From positions 1 to 64,000 of the forward strand of contig NZ_AKIZ01000014.1 of NCBI RefSeq assembly GCF_000282595.1: a DNA stretch of 64,000 bases. The letters run 5' to 3'. The notes beneath the pieces were generated by a model. It worked only from the letters and a program-made list of their open reading frames with translations. It was not told where the DNA came from and did not search any database. This document shows, piece by piece, positions 29,344 to 38,347 of the stretch. This DNA is from Phyllobacterium sp. YR531. GTDB taxonomy: Bacteria; Pseudomonadota; Alphaproteobacteria; Rhizobiales; Rhizobiaceae. The stretch's first letter is position 1; every line of letters starts with the position of its first letter. The position numbers and the translations under genes are program-made.

Positions 29344-30750
29344 ATGTTGCTGCTTGTTGGTTCATTTCTACTATTGATGGTTGTCGGCGTTCCTGTCGCC
29401 ATTTCCATGGCTGTCGCCTCAGTGCTTTACCTGGTGTTTTTCGGAGTCGCCCCGGACATCATCGTCGCGCAGCGCATGATTGCCGGTGTTGAAAGCTTTC
29501 CGCTACTTGCGGTGCCGTTTTTCATTCTGGCCGGCAATTTGATGAATTCTGCTGGTGTGACGGGCCGTATCTATTCATTTGCGGTTTCGCTTGTGGGCTG
29601 GATGAAAGGTGGTTTGGCGCAGGTCAATATTATCGGTTCCGTGATTTTTTCCGGCATGTCCGGAACAGCGCTCGCCGACGCCGCCGGTATCGGCACCATT
29701 GAAATCAAGGCTATGAAGGATCACGGCTATCCGGTGGAAGCAGCTGTCGGGGTGACTGCCGCCTCCGCAACGCTCGGCCCAATCTTTCCACCATCACTGC
29801 CTTTCGTCATCTATGGCATGATGGCCAATGTCTCCATTGGCGCGCTGTTCATGGCGGGCATCCTGCCGGGCATCGTGATGACCGTGCTGATGATGATTAC
29901 GGTTGCGATCTTCGCCTATGTGAAGCGCTGGGGTTCCGATGCGCCATTTCAGATCAGGCAGCTGCTTGAAGCCTCGCTCGAAATTGTGGTCGTCGCTTGC
30001 GTTCCGGTGCTGATCTATTTGCTCACACTGACAGGTCTATCTATCAATGCTTCGGTTGGCATTGCACTTGTGCTGCTGCTCGCTGCTGACTGGTATTTCG
30101 ATTTCTCAGCCGTCATGGCTTTGATGACGCCTGTCATTCTGATTGGCGGCATGACCATGGGTTGGTTTACACCAACCGAGGCTGCCGTTGCGGCTGTTCT
30201 TTGGTCACTGTTTCTTGGCCTGGTGCGCTACCGCACCATGACAATGGCGAGCCTTGCCAAGGCAAGCTTCGACACGATTGAAACAACAGCCTCCGTGTTG
30301 TTCATCGTCACGGCAGCTTCGGTATTTGCATGGCTGCTGACAGTCAGTCAGGCGGCTCAGCTCTTGTCAGCGGCGATCCTTTCGATCACCGAGAACAAAT
30401 GGGTGTTCCTGATACTGGTCAATATCCTGATGCTCTTTGTCGGGTGCTTCCTCGACACCATCGCGGCCATAACGATTCTCGTGCCGATCCTGTTGCCGCT
30501 TGTGTTGAAGTTCGACATTGATCCGGTTCATTTCGGATTGATCATGACACTCAACCTGATGATCGGGCTGCTGCATCCGCCGCTCGGAATGGTACTGTTC
30601 GTACTATCCCGTGTGGCAAAACTTTCCGTCGAGCGAACGACCATGGCGATCCTGCCATGGCTCGTACCGCTGTTTATTGCACTGATCGCCATCACCTTCA
30701 TTCCGGCGATTACACTTTGGCTTCCAACCCAACTGGGTCTTATAAAATGA
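29344..30750 (+). CDS. TRAP transporter large permease, DctM family
   Basis: 468 residues, about 12 transmembrane segments. Seen: VPFFILAGNLMNSAGVTGRI, NIIGSVIFSGMSGTALADAAGIGTIEIKAM, TAASATLGPIFPPSLPFVIYG and GWFTPTEAAVAAVLWSL, all hallmarks of the transporter core that exchanges sodium ions for substrate. It is longer than average by roughly 40 residues, with extra hydrophobic sequence in the middle (residues 200-260). Its stop overlaps the next start (ATGA). Confidence 0.94.
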   Translation: MLLLVGSFLLLMVVGVPVAISMAVASVLYLVFFGVAPDIIVAQRMIAGVESFPLLAVPFFILAGNLMNSAGVTGRIYSFAVSLVGWMKGGLAQVNIIGSVIFSGMSGTALADAAGIGTIEIKAMKDHGYPVEAAVGVTAASATLGPIFPPSLPFVIYGMMANVSIGALFMAGILPGIVMTVLMMITVAIFAYVKRWGSDAPFQIRQLLEASLEIVVVACVPVLIYLLTLTGLSINASVGIALVLLLAADWYFDFSAVMALMTPVILIGGMTMGWFTPTEAAVAAVLWSLFLGLVRYRTMTMASLAKASFDTIETTASVLFIVTAASVFAWLLTVSQAAQLLSAAILSITENKWVFLILVNILMLFVGCFLDTIAAITILVPILLPLVLKFDIDPVHFGLIMTLNLMIGLLHPPLGMVLFVLSRVAKLSVERTTMAILPWLVPLFIALIAITFIPAITLWLPTQLGLIK

Positions 30751-31793
30751 GCAATAAAGGTATCGCTGCAACGCTTTTTGCAGCGGAAGATCTCCGCGTA
30801 GTCGACATTGAGCTTGGTGAACTCGCGCCGAATATGGCGCGGGTCAAGTTCGGTGCCGGCGGAATATGCGGCTCGGATATGCACTATTTCCGCCATGCAA
30901 AAACCGGCGATTTCGTTGTCACTTCACCGCTCATTCTGGGTCACGAGGTTGCGGGTGAAATCATCGAAGTCGGTCGCGCCGTGACCGGCATTGCTGTTGG
31001 TGACCGGGTTGCGGTCAATCCTTCGCGCTGGTGTGGAACCTGTGCCTATTGCCATGAGGGACGGCCCAATCTTTGCGAGAACATCTATTTCATGGGATCT
31101 GCTTCCAAGACACCACATATGCAGGGAGGGTTCGCCAGCGTATTCGACGCGGTGGCCGCGCAATGCGTCAAAGTACCCAATGAGCTGCCATTTCAGGCGG
31201 CTGCTCTGGCTGAACCCCTAGCGGTTTGCCTGCATGCCGTTCGTCGTGCGGGCCATGTGAAGGGAACTTCAACGATAATCTTCGGGTCCGGGCCGATTGG
31301 CCTTCTGACCTTGCTCGCGTTGAAACATTCGGGAGCTGAATCCGTTACGATGGTAGATGTTGCCGCTGCCCCTTTGAAGTTTGCCGAAGAGCTTGGCGCT
31401 GACCAGATTGTCGATATATCCGGCGGAGAAGAAAGGCTGGCGGAAGTGGCTGTGGCTACGCCATTTGACATTGCCTTTGAAATCTCCGGTACACCGGCAG
31501 GTCTGGCCTCAGCTATTCGCACAGTCCGGCGCGGCGGAACGGTCGTTCAAGTGGGTAATCTGGCTGGTGGGTCTATCCCCGTTCCCGCGAATGCAATCAT
31601 GTCCAAGGAACTGGACCTTATCGGCACATTCCGTTTCGGCGATGAGTTTTTCGAAGCCGTGGAGCTGATTGTCGAAAACAAGGTTGACGTGCTCAAACTT
31701 GTGACAGGTGAGTACAAGCTGGCTGATGCACCAGAGGCATTCCGCACCGCGCTCGACAGGTCACGCAGCGTCAAGGTTGTTTTAACCGCATAA
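30747..31793 (+). CDS. zinc-dependent alcohol dehydrogenase, L-idonate 5-dehydrogenase-like
   Basis: 348-residue medium-chain dehydrogenase. Catalytic zinc ligands are in GGICGSDMHYFRHAKTGDF (Cys) and LGHEVAGEI (His-Glu); the structural zinc cysteines are in SRWCGTCAYCHEGRPNLC; the Rossmann motif is FGSGPIGLLTLLAL. The GGICGSDMHYF... block is that of L-idonate 5-dehydrogenase, which converts L-idonate to 5-ketogluconate with NAD(P). The frame is open to 30657, but the ATGA overlap fixes the start at 30747. Last gene of the TRAP operon, consistent with sugar-acid catabolism. The exact substrate is inferred. Confidence 0.88.
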   Translation: MSNKGIAATLFAAEDLRVVDIELGELAPNMARVKFGAGGICGSDMHYFRHAKTGDFVVTSPLILGHEVAGEIIEVGRAVTGIAVGDRVAVNPSRWCGTCAYCHEGRPNLCENIYFMGSASKTPHMQGGFASVFDAVAAQCVKVPNELPFQAAALAEPLAVCLHAVRRAGHVKGTSTIIFGSGPIGLLTLLALKHSGAESVTMVDVAAAPLKFAEELGADQIVDISGGEERLAEVAVATPFDIAFEISGTPAGLASAIRTVRRGGTVVQVGNLAGGSIPVPANAIMSKELDLIGTFRFGDEFFEAVELIVENKVDVLKLVTGEYKLADAPEAFRTALDRSRSVKVVLTA

Positions 31794-31842
31794 TGGCTGG
31801 ACAGCTTGGCGTTGCCACTGAAATCGGCTAACAAGGCGCTCA

Positions 31843-32730
31843 ATGTCCAATCATAATGTGCCGCGAGTATCCATGTTTCTGCATCCTGTCGTGAAATTCG
31901 CAGCTGTATTTGGTTTGGTTCTCAGCGTTGCAAGTGGATGCACGACGGCCACGTCTCTCGATCCAGTTGGAGCCATTGCGCCTGTTGCCGTTACCGAAAA
32001 ATCGGCTGCGATTGTCGTTGATGGCAGTACGGGTGCGGTGCTCTATCAGGCGGGCGCCGATCTGCCGCGTATCCCGGCATCACTGACCAAGATGATGACG
32101 CTTTATCTGACTTTTGAGGCACTCCAATCGGGCCGGATAAGCAAGGACACGCAAATCCCGATCTCGGCTCATGCGGCCTCGCAAGCCCCCAGCAAGCTCG
32201 GTTTGAAACCGGGAAGGTCGATTGATGTGGACACCGCCATCAAAGCACTGGTGGTAAAATCGGCCAATGATATTGCCGTGGCTCTGGCCGAATATCTCGG
32301 CGGTACAGAAGAGCAGTTCGCGGCGCAGATGACGACGAAAGGCCGCGCGCTGGGTATGCGCGGTACAGTTTTCCACAATGCATCCGGCTTGCCAGATCCA
32401 CAGCAAATTACCACTGCCCGTGATATGGCCTTGCTGGGACTTTCTCTGCGCAAGCACTATCCGCAGCAGTATTATTACTTCGTGACGCAGGACTTCATGT
32501 TCGACGGCAAAGTCATTCATGGACATAACCGCGTGCTGGCACAGCTGAACGGTGCCGATGGCATCAAGACAGGCTATGTGCGTGCCTCCGGCTTCAACAT
32601 TGTGACCTCAATCAATGATAATGGCCGCCAGCTCGTTGCTGTTGTCATGGGCGGCGAAACTGCCAAGTTGCGCGATGCGCAAGTCGTCAGCCTCGTCAAT
32701 GCTTACCTGCCGCAAGTCGCCCAGAAGTAA
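31843..32730 (+). CDS. D-alanyl-D-alanine carboxypeptidase, S11 family
   Basis: 295-residue penicillin-binding protein of the DacA type; removes the terminal D-Ala of peptidoglycan stem peptides in the periplasm. The active-site motifs are Ser80-Leu-Thr-Lys83, Ser140-Ala-Asn142 and Lys242-Thr-Gly244. An N-terminal hydrophobic stretch ends SVASGC, so Cys33 may be lipidated. It lacks the long C-terminal membrane-anchoring domain of PBP5. It stands 49 nt after the TRAP operon and 113 nt before three unknown envelope proteins. Confidence 0.93.
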   Translation: MSNHNVPRVSMFLHPVVKFAAVFGLVLSVASGCTTATSLDPVGAIAPVAVTEKSAAIVVDGSTGAVLYQAGADLPRIPASLTKMMTLYLTFEALQSGRISKDTQIPISAHAASQAPSKLGLKPGRSIDVDTAIKALVVKSANDIAVALAEYLGGTEEQFAAQMTTKGRALGMRGTVFHNASGLPDPQQITTARDMALLGLSLRKHYPQQYYYFVTQDFMFDGKVIHGHNRVLAQLNGADGIKTGYVRASGFNIVTSINDNGRQLVAVVMGGETAKLRDAQVVSLVNAYLPQVAQK

Positions 32731-32843
32731 GGTCGCTTCCACGAATTTCGCGGCAGGGTTGAAATCTGCCCCTTTGCTGTTGCATGGTTCCGCAAAGTGC
32801 GACTCATTGTGAGTTCGGAACGCTAGCGGAGAGACGCGGATAG

Positions 32844-33428
32844 ATGTGGTCCCATTTCGTCACGTTTCGCAGCAAGGCTTCAGCCTGGCTGACAGCAGGT
32901 CTTGGATCGTTCGCAGCACTGGGCGTTGCCTTTGCCATGGGCGCCTTTGAGGCTGCTGAAAAGCCGGTTCTTCCGCAAATTACTGCCGGTCAGTCGATGG
33001 AAGCGGGCAAATGGCTCATAAAGCCGCTGAAAATCTGGACGACCAATCAGAAAATATATGGCATTACGCCGAGGGACGGCCAGAAGGCAGTTGTGTTTGA
33101 AGTCGAGCTGATGAATCGCACGATACAGTCCGACAGAGGCTATTACACTACGTTTCAATGGCCCGCGGTTATTGCAGATAAGATCGAACAGCCGATGATC
33201 TATCTGATGAGGGATGAATCGGTGACGCCGAGCCTGCAGCCGGGAATGCCTGAGAAAATGGCTTACGTATGGGTAATTCCAGCAGGTGTATCTATAGATA
33301 GCGATGTCGATTTGGCCATCGAGGCCTGGGCGTTCAAGCTTCGCAACAATCTGACGGGAACTCCGGGCTGGTGGAGCAAGAGCATAGTAGGTTCGTTGCG
33401 CATGCCAATGCAGCAGGAGCAGGGCTGA
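32844..33428 (+). CDS. unknown single-pass membrane protein (first of three in tandem)
   Basis: 194 residues. One N-terminal hydrophobic helix (about 14-35) is followed by a predicted periplasmic, beta-rich domain. The strands AVVFEVELMNRT and LQPGMPEKMAYVWVIPAG have the look of a DUF4352-type immunoglobulin-like fold, but I cannot assign a family. The two following genes encode proteins with the same architecture and similar landmarks, so the three may be distant paralogues. It overlaps the next start by one base (TGATG). No signal peptidase site or catalytic motif is visible. Confidence 0.8.
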   Translation: MWSHFVTFRSKASAWLTAGLGSFAALGVAFAMGAFEAAEKPVLPQITAGQSMEAGKWLIKPLKIWTTNQKIYGITPRDGQKAVVFEVELMNRTIQSDRGYYTTFQWPAVIADKIEQPMIYLMRDESVTPSLQPGMPEKMAYVWVIPAGVSIDSDVDLAIEAWAFKLRNNLTGTPGWWSKSIVGSLRMPMQQEQG

Positions 33429-34015
33429 TGCGCAGGCTGTGGAATATCGTCGTTATTCTTGTCGCGGTGGCACTGCTTTACGGCATGTGGGTGACTAAAC
33501 CCCGCTACGGTGAACTGACAGGCCCTATAGTATCCTACGGGAAGATGCACGATCTAGTGCACACGCGTGAATTCGAGGTGAAGCTCAACCAAGTCACTTT
33601 TGCCCGTGAGTTAGCCTATACGCAGTTCGGCAAAGAAAAGGTTCTGACGACCTCCGGCCTTTGGGTTGTTGCTGCGGTTGAGCTAGCGGCAACAACCAAA
33701 AGCACAGGCGTTTCATCGGCCATCTGGCAGGGGCCGACTGGTCTGAGATTCGAGCAGAGCAACCGCGTTGGCTGGCTAGCGGGACAGCCGCCATTCATGC
33801 TTGAGCCGGGCTTACCAAAACGGGTGCAACTGGCATTCGAAATAATGCCGGATCAGGTAAATGGCGCAACCTTGCTGGTTTCGGCGCAACTTGACCCTTC
33901 GCTGGATTCGGAAGCGAGGATTGCAGTTGACGATTTCAAGAAGTTCAACGATGGGCAGCCGCTAATTGTCGACAGGTTTGATATTTCACGCCCGCAACCG
34001 GCGGCCGGGAGTTGA
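33428..34015 (+). CDS. unknown single-pass membrane protein (second of three)
   Basis: 195 residues. N-terminal helix (MRRLWNIVVILVAVALLYGMW), then a beta-rich domain with LWVVAAVELAATTKS and LEPGLPKRVQLAFEIMPDQV, which line up by eye with the corresponding segments of the preceding protein. Function unknown. The frame extends upstream to 33371 inside the previous gene, but the TGATG junction at 33426-33430 sets the start. Four nt separate it from the third gene. Confidence 0.8.
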   Translation: MRRLWNIVVILVAVALLYGMWVTKPRYGELTGPIVSYGKMHDLVHTREFEVKLNQVTFARELAYTQFGKEKVLTTSGLWVVAAVELAATTKSTGVSSAIWQGPTGLRFEQSNRVGWLAGQPPFMLEPGLPKRVQLAFEIMPDQVNGATLLVSAQLDPSLDSEARIAVDDFKKFNDGQPLIVDRFDISRPQPAAGS

Positions 34016-34019
34016 TGCA

Positions 34020-34592
34020 ATGACAACGCTGGAGCAGCAATCACAGGGTTGGGAACGTCGCTGGTACTGGCGCAGCCTATGGGCGCTCGTAGTGATAGTG
34101 CCGCTATCGTTGTTCACCATCAGCTATGGCGATTATGTCGAGATGAGCCGTTACACCGACCTCTATCCCACTGAAGTGGCAGCAGGTGAGGTCAAGCATT
34201 ATGGCGGGAGCGACTGGCAGTTTTACGGGACGCGGAAAGTTGAAGAGGGCATCCGTCCGGGCGCTTTGCCAGCGGGTTCCGTGCCGGTCGTAGCGCGGTT
34301 TCTCGTAGAAATCGGTGAAACCAATTTGCAGGACCTGTGGCTTATGTGCGCAATCCGGTTGACGGATAATGCCGGAAGATCATGGTCGCCTACCTCCATT
34401 CCGGGAATGCGGTCGGCTGAAAATGGCATTCAGACATGCGTTTCGGCCATGTTTTCAGGCGCGGAAAAAGGCACACGAATGGTGATCGAAGAGCGATTCC
34501 TCGTGCCGGTAAATGTGGCGGATGAATTACGCCCGACCTTGGGTGTCTATAGCGAGCGACCGCACTATTTGAGATTTGCCCGGACCAATTAG
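34020..34592 (+). CDS. unknown single-pass membrane protein (third of three)
   Basis: 190 residues. N-terminal helix (about 19-38, ALVVIVPLSLFTI) followed by a beta-rich domain with PVVARFLVEIGETNLQ and MVIEERFLVPVNV. It carries two cysteines (in WLMCAIRL and IQTCVSAM) that could pair in the periplasm. Same layout as its two neighbours; function unknown. Its TAG stop overlaps the TAA stop of the convergent polytopic gene within the tetranucleotide TTAG. Confidence 0.8.
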   Translation: MTTLEQQSQGWERRWYWRSLWALVVIVPLSLFTISYGDYVEMSRYTDLYPTEVAAGEVKHYGGSDWQFYGTRKVEEGIRPGALPAGSVPVVARFLVEIGETNLQDLWLMCAIRLTDNAGRSWSPTSIPGMRSAENGIQTCVSAMFSGAEKGTRMVIEERFLVPVNVADELRPTLGVYSERPHYLRFARTN

Positions 34593-35884
34593 GATGCGAC
34601 TGGGGTAGCCACCGCGCCGACATCAGCTTGTGCTGGAGTCTTCCTCATCGAAAAGGCGGTTTCCAGCACGGCGGCAAGGAAACATATACGCAAGGGTTCA
34701 ACCAGCACACCGGTAGAAGAATCCTGCATCGGACTACCGAACAGGAAGACGACGGCATTACCCACAAACTCCCAGACCTTGCCCGATTGCGGGCCAATAA
34801 TATGGGCTGCTCCAAGCCAGGCCCATGCCGCAGCCCATTCAATAAACCGGTATCCAAGGATGAGCGTGATAATAAGCAACAGGCCGGAATTCATGGTCAG
34901 CTTGATGCCATTGGCGATAGGCAGATAGCGGGAGCGATAGCCGCCGACGAAATGGTTGATGAAGTCACGAAGGAATTTAGGAATGGACTGATAACGTTCA
35001 CCAAAACGCTCCATCCGGTGATGAACCCGCATAAGCTCTTTCTGATCGCGCACGTCATAGCCATAAACAAGCGCAACCATGACGAGCCAGATCACTGGAA
35101 TGAGCGCGTTAAAGAAGAGGTTTGTCGCAACAGCTCCAAAGCTTTCCGGCACCTGCTCCACAGGAATCATCACGGCGGCATAGGCATATGAGACTGGCTG
35201 GATAATACCGGCGAGCAATTGCTCAAACCACGACCAGAGCTTGCCGTTGACCAATGCCTGCATCCACTCGTCTTTCCAGCGGCTGATAATGTAGAGACCG
35301 ATGAAGACCCAGTTGGTCTCGCAGATGACGATGACAATTTCCCAGAACGAGCGGTTGGGTTTTTCCTTCAGGCGCTTTGCGAACCAGCGCAACAGCCACG
35401 AGATTGCTACGGACAGGAGAATCCATTTGGAATCGAGGACATCCAGAACATTGCCGCCACCGCCGAAAGGCATCATCACCAAAGCGAGACGCGAATATTG
35501 GCGAATGGTGTCGCTGAGAAATCCCCAGGCAGCGTAGTAAGCGAAGAAGGGAATGAGAGCAATTGCGACAATCGTGGTCAGGCGAGAAATACCGCTCAAC
35601 TTCCTGTCGGAAATCTTTTCCGATTGCAGTTGAGAAGCCACGACGGAAGGCAGTCCCGGGCGAACAATCTGAATCAGCGAGACTGTTGTTACCAATTGCG
35701 CAAGCGCGACGAGTGTCAGCACGCCAAGCCCGGCATAATGGTTCATATATGCCGTCTTGACGGCCAGATACATCAGGATATGGGAAACAGTAAGCCCCAG
35801 AAGCACAACGGCCACCAATTGGGGCCAGAAGCGCAACCAGAGCTTGAAAGTAAGCTTGATGGGCAGTGCCACTTCGGCCAGCAT
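34589..35884 (-). CDS. unknown polytopic membrane protein
   Basis: 431 residues with about eight hydrophobic segments, starting LWLRFWPQLVAVVLLGLTVSHIL. Between them are charged loops, notably YDVRDQKELMRVHHRMERFGERYQSIPKFLRDFINHF (around residues 287-323). The C-terminus is short, Ala-rich and hydrophilic. I do not recognise the family. It is convergent to, and shares stop-codon bases with, a three-gene operon of single-pass envelope proteins, so a joint function is possible; opposite strands mean separate promoters. Confidence 0.8.
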   Translation of the reverse strand: MLAEVALPIKLTFKLWLRFWPQLVAVVLLGLTVSHILMYLAVKTAYMNHYAGLGVLTLVALAQLVTTVSLIQIVRPGLPSVVASQLQSEKISDRKLSGISRLTTIVAIALIPFFAYYAAWGFLSDTIRQYSRLALVMMPFGGGGNVLDVLDSKWILLSVAISWLLRWFAKRLKEKPNRSFWEIVIVICETNWVFIGLYIISRWKDEWMQALVNGKLWSWFEQLLAGIIQPVSYAYAAVMIPVEQVPESFGAVATNLFFNALIPVIWLVMVALVYGYDVRDQKELMRVHHRMERFGERYQSIPKFLRDFINHFVGGYRSRYLPIANGIKLTMNSGLLLIITLILGYRFIEWAAAWAWLGAAHIIGPQSGKVWEFVGNAVVFLFGSPMQDSSTGVLVEPLRICFLAAVLETAFSMRKTPAQADVGAVATPVAS

Positions 35885-35941
35885 GAAAAACCCCTCGCGA
35901 ATCTCATGCTGACCTTAACAATTTTTGCGGCGCTGCCAAGT

Positions 35942-37129
35942 TTAACAGGCAGGAGCGAGTACCCGTGATGTTTCGCGCCTATCGAGCAGTTGACTCCACA
36001 ATGTGAGACCGAGCGCGCCGACGACTAGCAGCGAGCCGACCCAAGGTGTTGCGCCAAGGCCGAGTGGCGAGGCAACAATAATACCGCCGAGGAATGCGCC
36101 ACCGGCAATGCCGAGATTGAACGCGGCTATATTGAGAGCCGATGCCACATCAACTGTTTCAGGCGTATGAATCTTGGCGAGTTGCACCACATAGAGCTGG
36201 AGCCCGGGCACGTTCGAGAATGATAATGCGCCCAGGGCGGCAAGCGTTACCAATGACCAGACCGGTGAAACTGCGGTGAAGGTAAAGACCGCCAGGACAA
36301 TGGCTTGCAATAGGAACATGACAGCCAGAGCCTTGACCGGATTTCCGTCTGCAACACGTCCGCCAACCATGTTTCCTACGGCAATGGACAAGCCATAGAG
36401 CACGAGGATCAAACTGACAGTGGAGTTTGCATAGCCGGTAATCTGTTCAAGAACAGGTGCGAGAAATGTGAACATCACGAATGTTCCGCCATAACCAAGC
36501 GCCGTCATGGCAAAGGCAAGCAGAAGGCGGCCGCTGCCTAGAACACGAATCTGGTCAATGATGCGAGCAGGGGGAGCTTTTGCAATCTTTGATGGCAAGA
36601 GCATTGCGATGGCAAGAAATGCAATAACGCCGAGCACGGTAACGGCCCAGAATGTTGCACGCCAGCCGAGCTGCTGGCCGATGAATGTGCCAAGCGGAAC
36701 ACCTGTCACGATGGCGACGGTTAGTCCAAGGAACATCATGGCGATGGCAGAAGCGCGGCGATTGGGTGCAACCAGATCAGCAGCGATTGTTGCGCCGACG
36801 GAGAAGAATACGCCATGCGCAAAAGCGCTGATGACGCGGGCAACAAGCAAAAGCTCATAAGTTGGCGACAGTGCGGCTGCGGTGTTGCCGATGATGAACA
36901 AAGCCATTAACCCGAGCAGCAATGGTTTGCGCTCGATACGTCCGGTGAGGGCGGTCAGGATGGGTGCGCCGAAGGTAACGCCGAGTGCGTAAACACTGAC
37001 GATAAGGCCGGCTAGTGGCAGGGTGATATTGAGATCAGTAGCGACGGTGGGTAAAAGGCCAACGATGACGAATTCTGTCGTCCCGATGGCGTAGGCGCTG
37101 ATGGTCAGCGCCAGAAGTGCGAGAGGCAT
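35942..37129 (-). CDS. MFS transporter, DHA1 family (AraJ/YdhP-like exporter)
   Basis: 395 residues with 12 predicted transmembrane helices. N-terminal MPLALLALTISAYAIGTTEFVIVGLLP, then ALGVTFGAPILTALTGRIERKPLLLGLM (motif A) and FAHGVFFSVGATIAADLV are typical of AraJ-like drug or sugar efflux proteins. The frame is open to 37225, but the ATG at 37129 is the family start. Single gene; the substrate is not predictable. The 220-nt gap to the aldo/keto reductase gene (37130-37349) holds its promoter and no other gene I can support. Confidence 0.92.
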   Translation of the reverse strand: MPLALLALTISAYAIGTTEFVIVGLLPTVATDLNITLPLAGLIVSVYALGVTFGAPILTALTGRIERKPLLLGLMALFIIGNTAAALSPTYELLLVARVISAFAHGVFFSVGATIAADLVAPNRRASAIAMMFLGLTVAIVTGVPLGTFIGQQLGWRATFWAVTVLGVIAFLAIAMLLPSKIAKAPPARIIDQIRVLGSGRLLLAFAMTALGYGGTFVMFTFLAPVLEQITGYANSTVSLILVLYGLSIAVGNMVGGRVADGNPVKALAVMFLLQAIVLAVFTFTAVSPVWSLVTLAALGALSFSNVPGLQLYVVQLAKIHTPETVDVASALNIAAFNLGIAGGAFLGGIIVASPLGLGATPWVGSLLVVGALGLTLWSQLLDRRETSRVLAPAC

Positions 37130-37349
37130 GATCCTATCCTTTGAATGGATGCTGCGTTTGAGCCAGCCCTCGAATTTCAAACAATTGATGACTGGTTGGT
37201 TGCGCTCAATATGAGCCCTTGCCATTCCATTGATAATAACCAGATGGTGCTCAACGTTTATGAATTGAATTCACAGGTTGGTACATGCAGTTGCGGCGCG
37301 TCTTCACGTGGAAGAGACGCCGCAGCTTTACTCGCGATATTTGGAGGGA

Positions 37350-38174
37350 TTAATCCCAGTTGGGGGCGAGGTTGCCCGGATTGACGATACGGCCATCAGC
37401 CCGCGCCAAAGAATGCAAAGCCTGCATTTCGTCATTGGTTAATTCGAAATCGAAGATCTCGAAGTTGTTACGGGCACGCTCTTCGCTGACAGTCTTGGAA
37501 AGCGTAATGACGCTCTCCTGCTGTATCAACCAGCGCAGAACGATCTGTGCTTCGCTCTTGCCATGGGCTGCAGCAATCGCGTTGACAACCGGGTCATTGA
37601 TGACCTTGCCATCTGCCATTGCATAATAGGCTGTGATGCTCATGCCGCTATCGCGCGCTGCCTTCAACACGATACTCTGGTCGAGATAGGGGTGATATTC
37701 CACCTGATTGGTGACGATGGGCGCTTTGCTGAGTTTGACTGCATCCGCCATCAGGGCAGAACTGAAATTGCTGACACCGATGTTATGCACTTTGCCCGCA
37801 TCGCGAACTTCGTTCAGCGCGCCAATGCGCTCTGCCAAAGGTACGTCGCTCTTTGGCCAATGAAGGAGCAGGAGGTCAACATAATCGGTCTTTAGCTTGG
37901 ACAGGCTTTCATCAACCGATTTGATAAAGGCGTCATGCTTGTATTTGTCGACCCAGACCTTGGTTGTCAGGAATATTTCGCCACGAGGAACGCCGGAATT
38001 GTGGATTGCTTCACCGACTTCAGCTTCGTTGCCGTAAATCTGCGCCGTATCAATATGGCGATAGCCAAGCTTCAACGCGGCTGGAACCATACGCAATACA
38101 TCGGCACCGGGCATGCGGAACGTGCCGAAGCCGATTGCCGGGATCTTTGCGCCATTGGCGTTTACATTAAACAT
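37350..38174 (-). CDS. aldo/keto reductase
   Basis: 274-residue NADPH-dependent carbonyl reductase, TIM barrel. The catalytic tetrad is Asp42, Tyr47, Lys72 and His105 (LLLLHWPK). NIGVSNFS and the C-terminal SKTVSEERARNN cofactor segment are present. It belongs to the 2,5-diketo-gluconate reductase-like group. The start at 38174 is favoured over an open frame to 38207. A LysR gene is divergent 173 nt away and may control it. Confidence 0.93.
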   Translation of the reverse strand: MFNVNANGAKIPAIGFGTFRMPGADVLRMVPAALKLGYRHIDTAQIYGNEAEVGEAIHNSGVPRGEIFLTTKVWVDKYKHDAFIKSVDESLSKLKTDYVDLLLLHWPKSDVPLAERIGALNEVRDAGKVHNIGVSNFSSALMADAVKLSKAPIVTNQVEYHPYLDQSIVLKAARDSGMSITAYYAMADGKVINDPVVNAIAAAHGKSEAQIVLRWLIQQESVITLSKTVSEERARNNFEIFDFELTNDEMQALHSLARADGRIVNPGNLAPNWD

Positions 38175-38292
38175 TGTTGTTTCCTTATTTGTTGGCGGCA
38201 GCTTCAAATGCTTGATGATCCAAAACTCCGTTCATCCATATTAAATGGCCGTGCATCCGGATATGGTTTGAAACGCCTGCCATGATAATCGC

Positions 38293-38335
38293 TTGTTATC
38301 GCTCAGCTGTTGTGAAACTAATTCATAGATAACAA
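38293..38335 (+). promoter_or_regulatory. candidate LysR operator between the aldo/keto reductase and LysR genes
   Basis: The perfect 8-bp inverted repeat TTGTTATC (38293-38300) / GATAACAA (38328-38335), spacer 27 nt, ends 12 nt before the LysR start. Position and form fit autoregulation by the adjacent LysR protein. No test beyond the palindrome is possible here. Confidence 0.35.
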
Positions 38336-38347
38336 CGGGATCATGAC

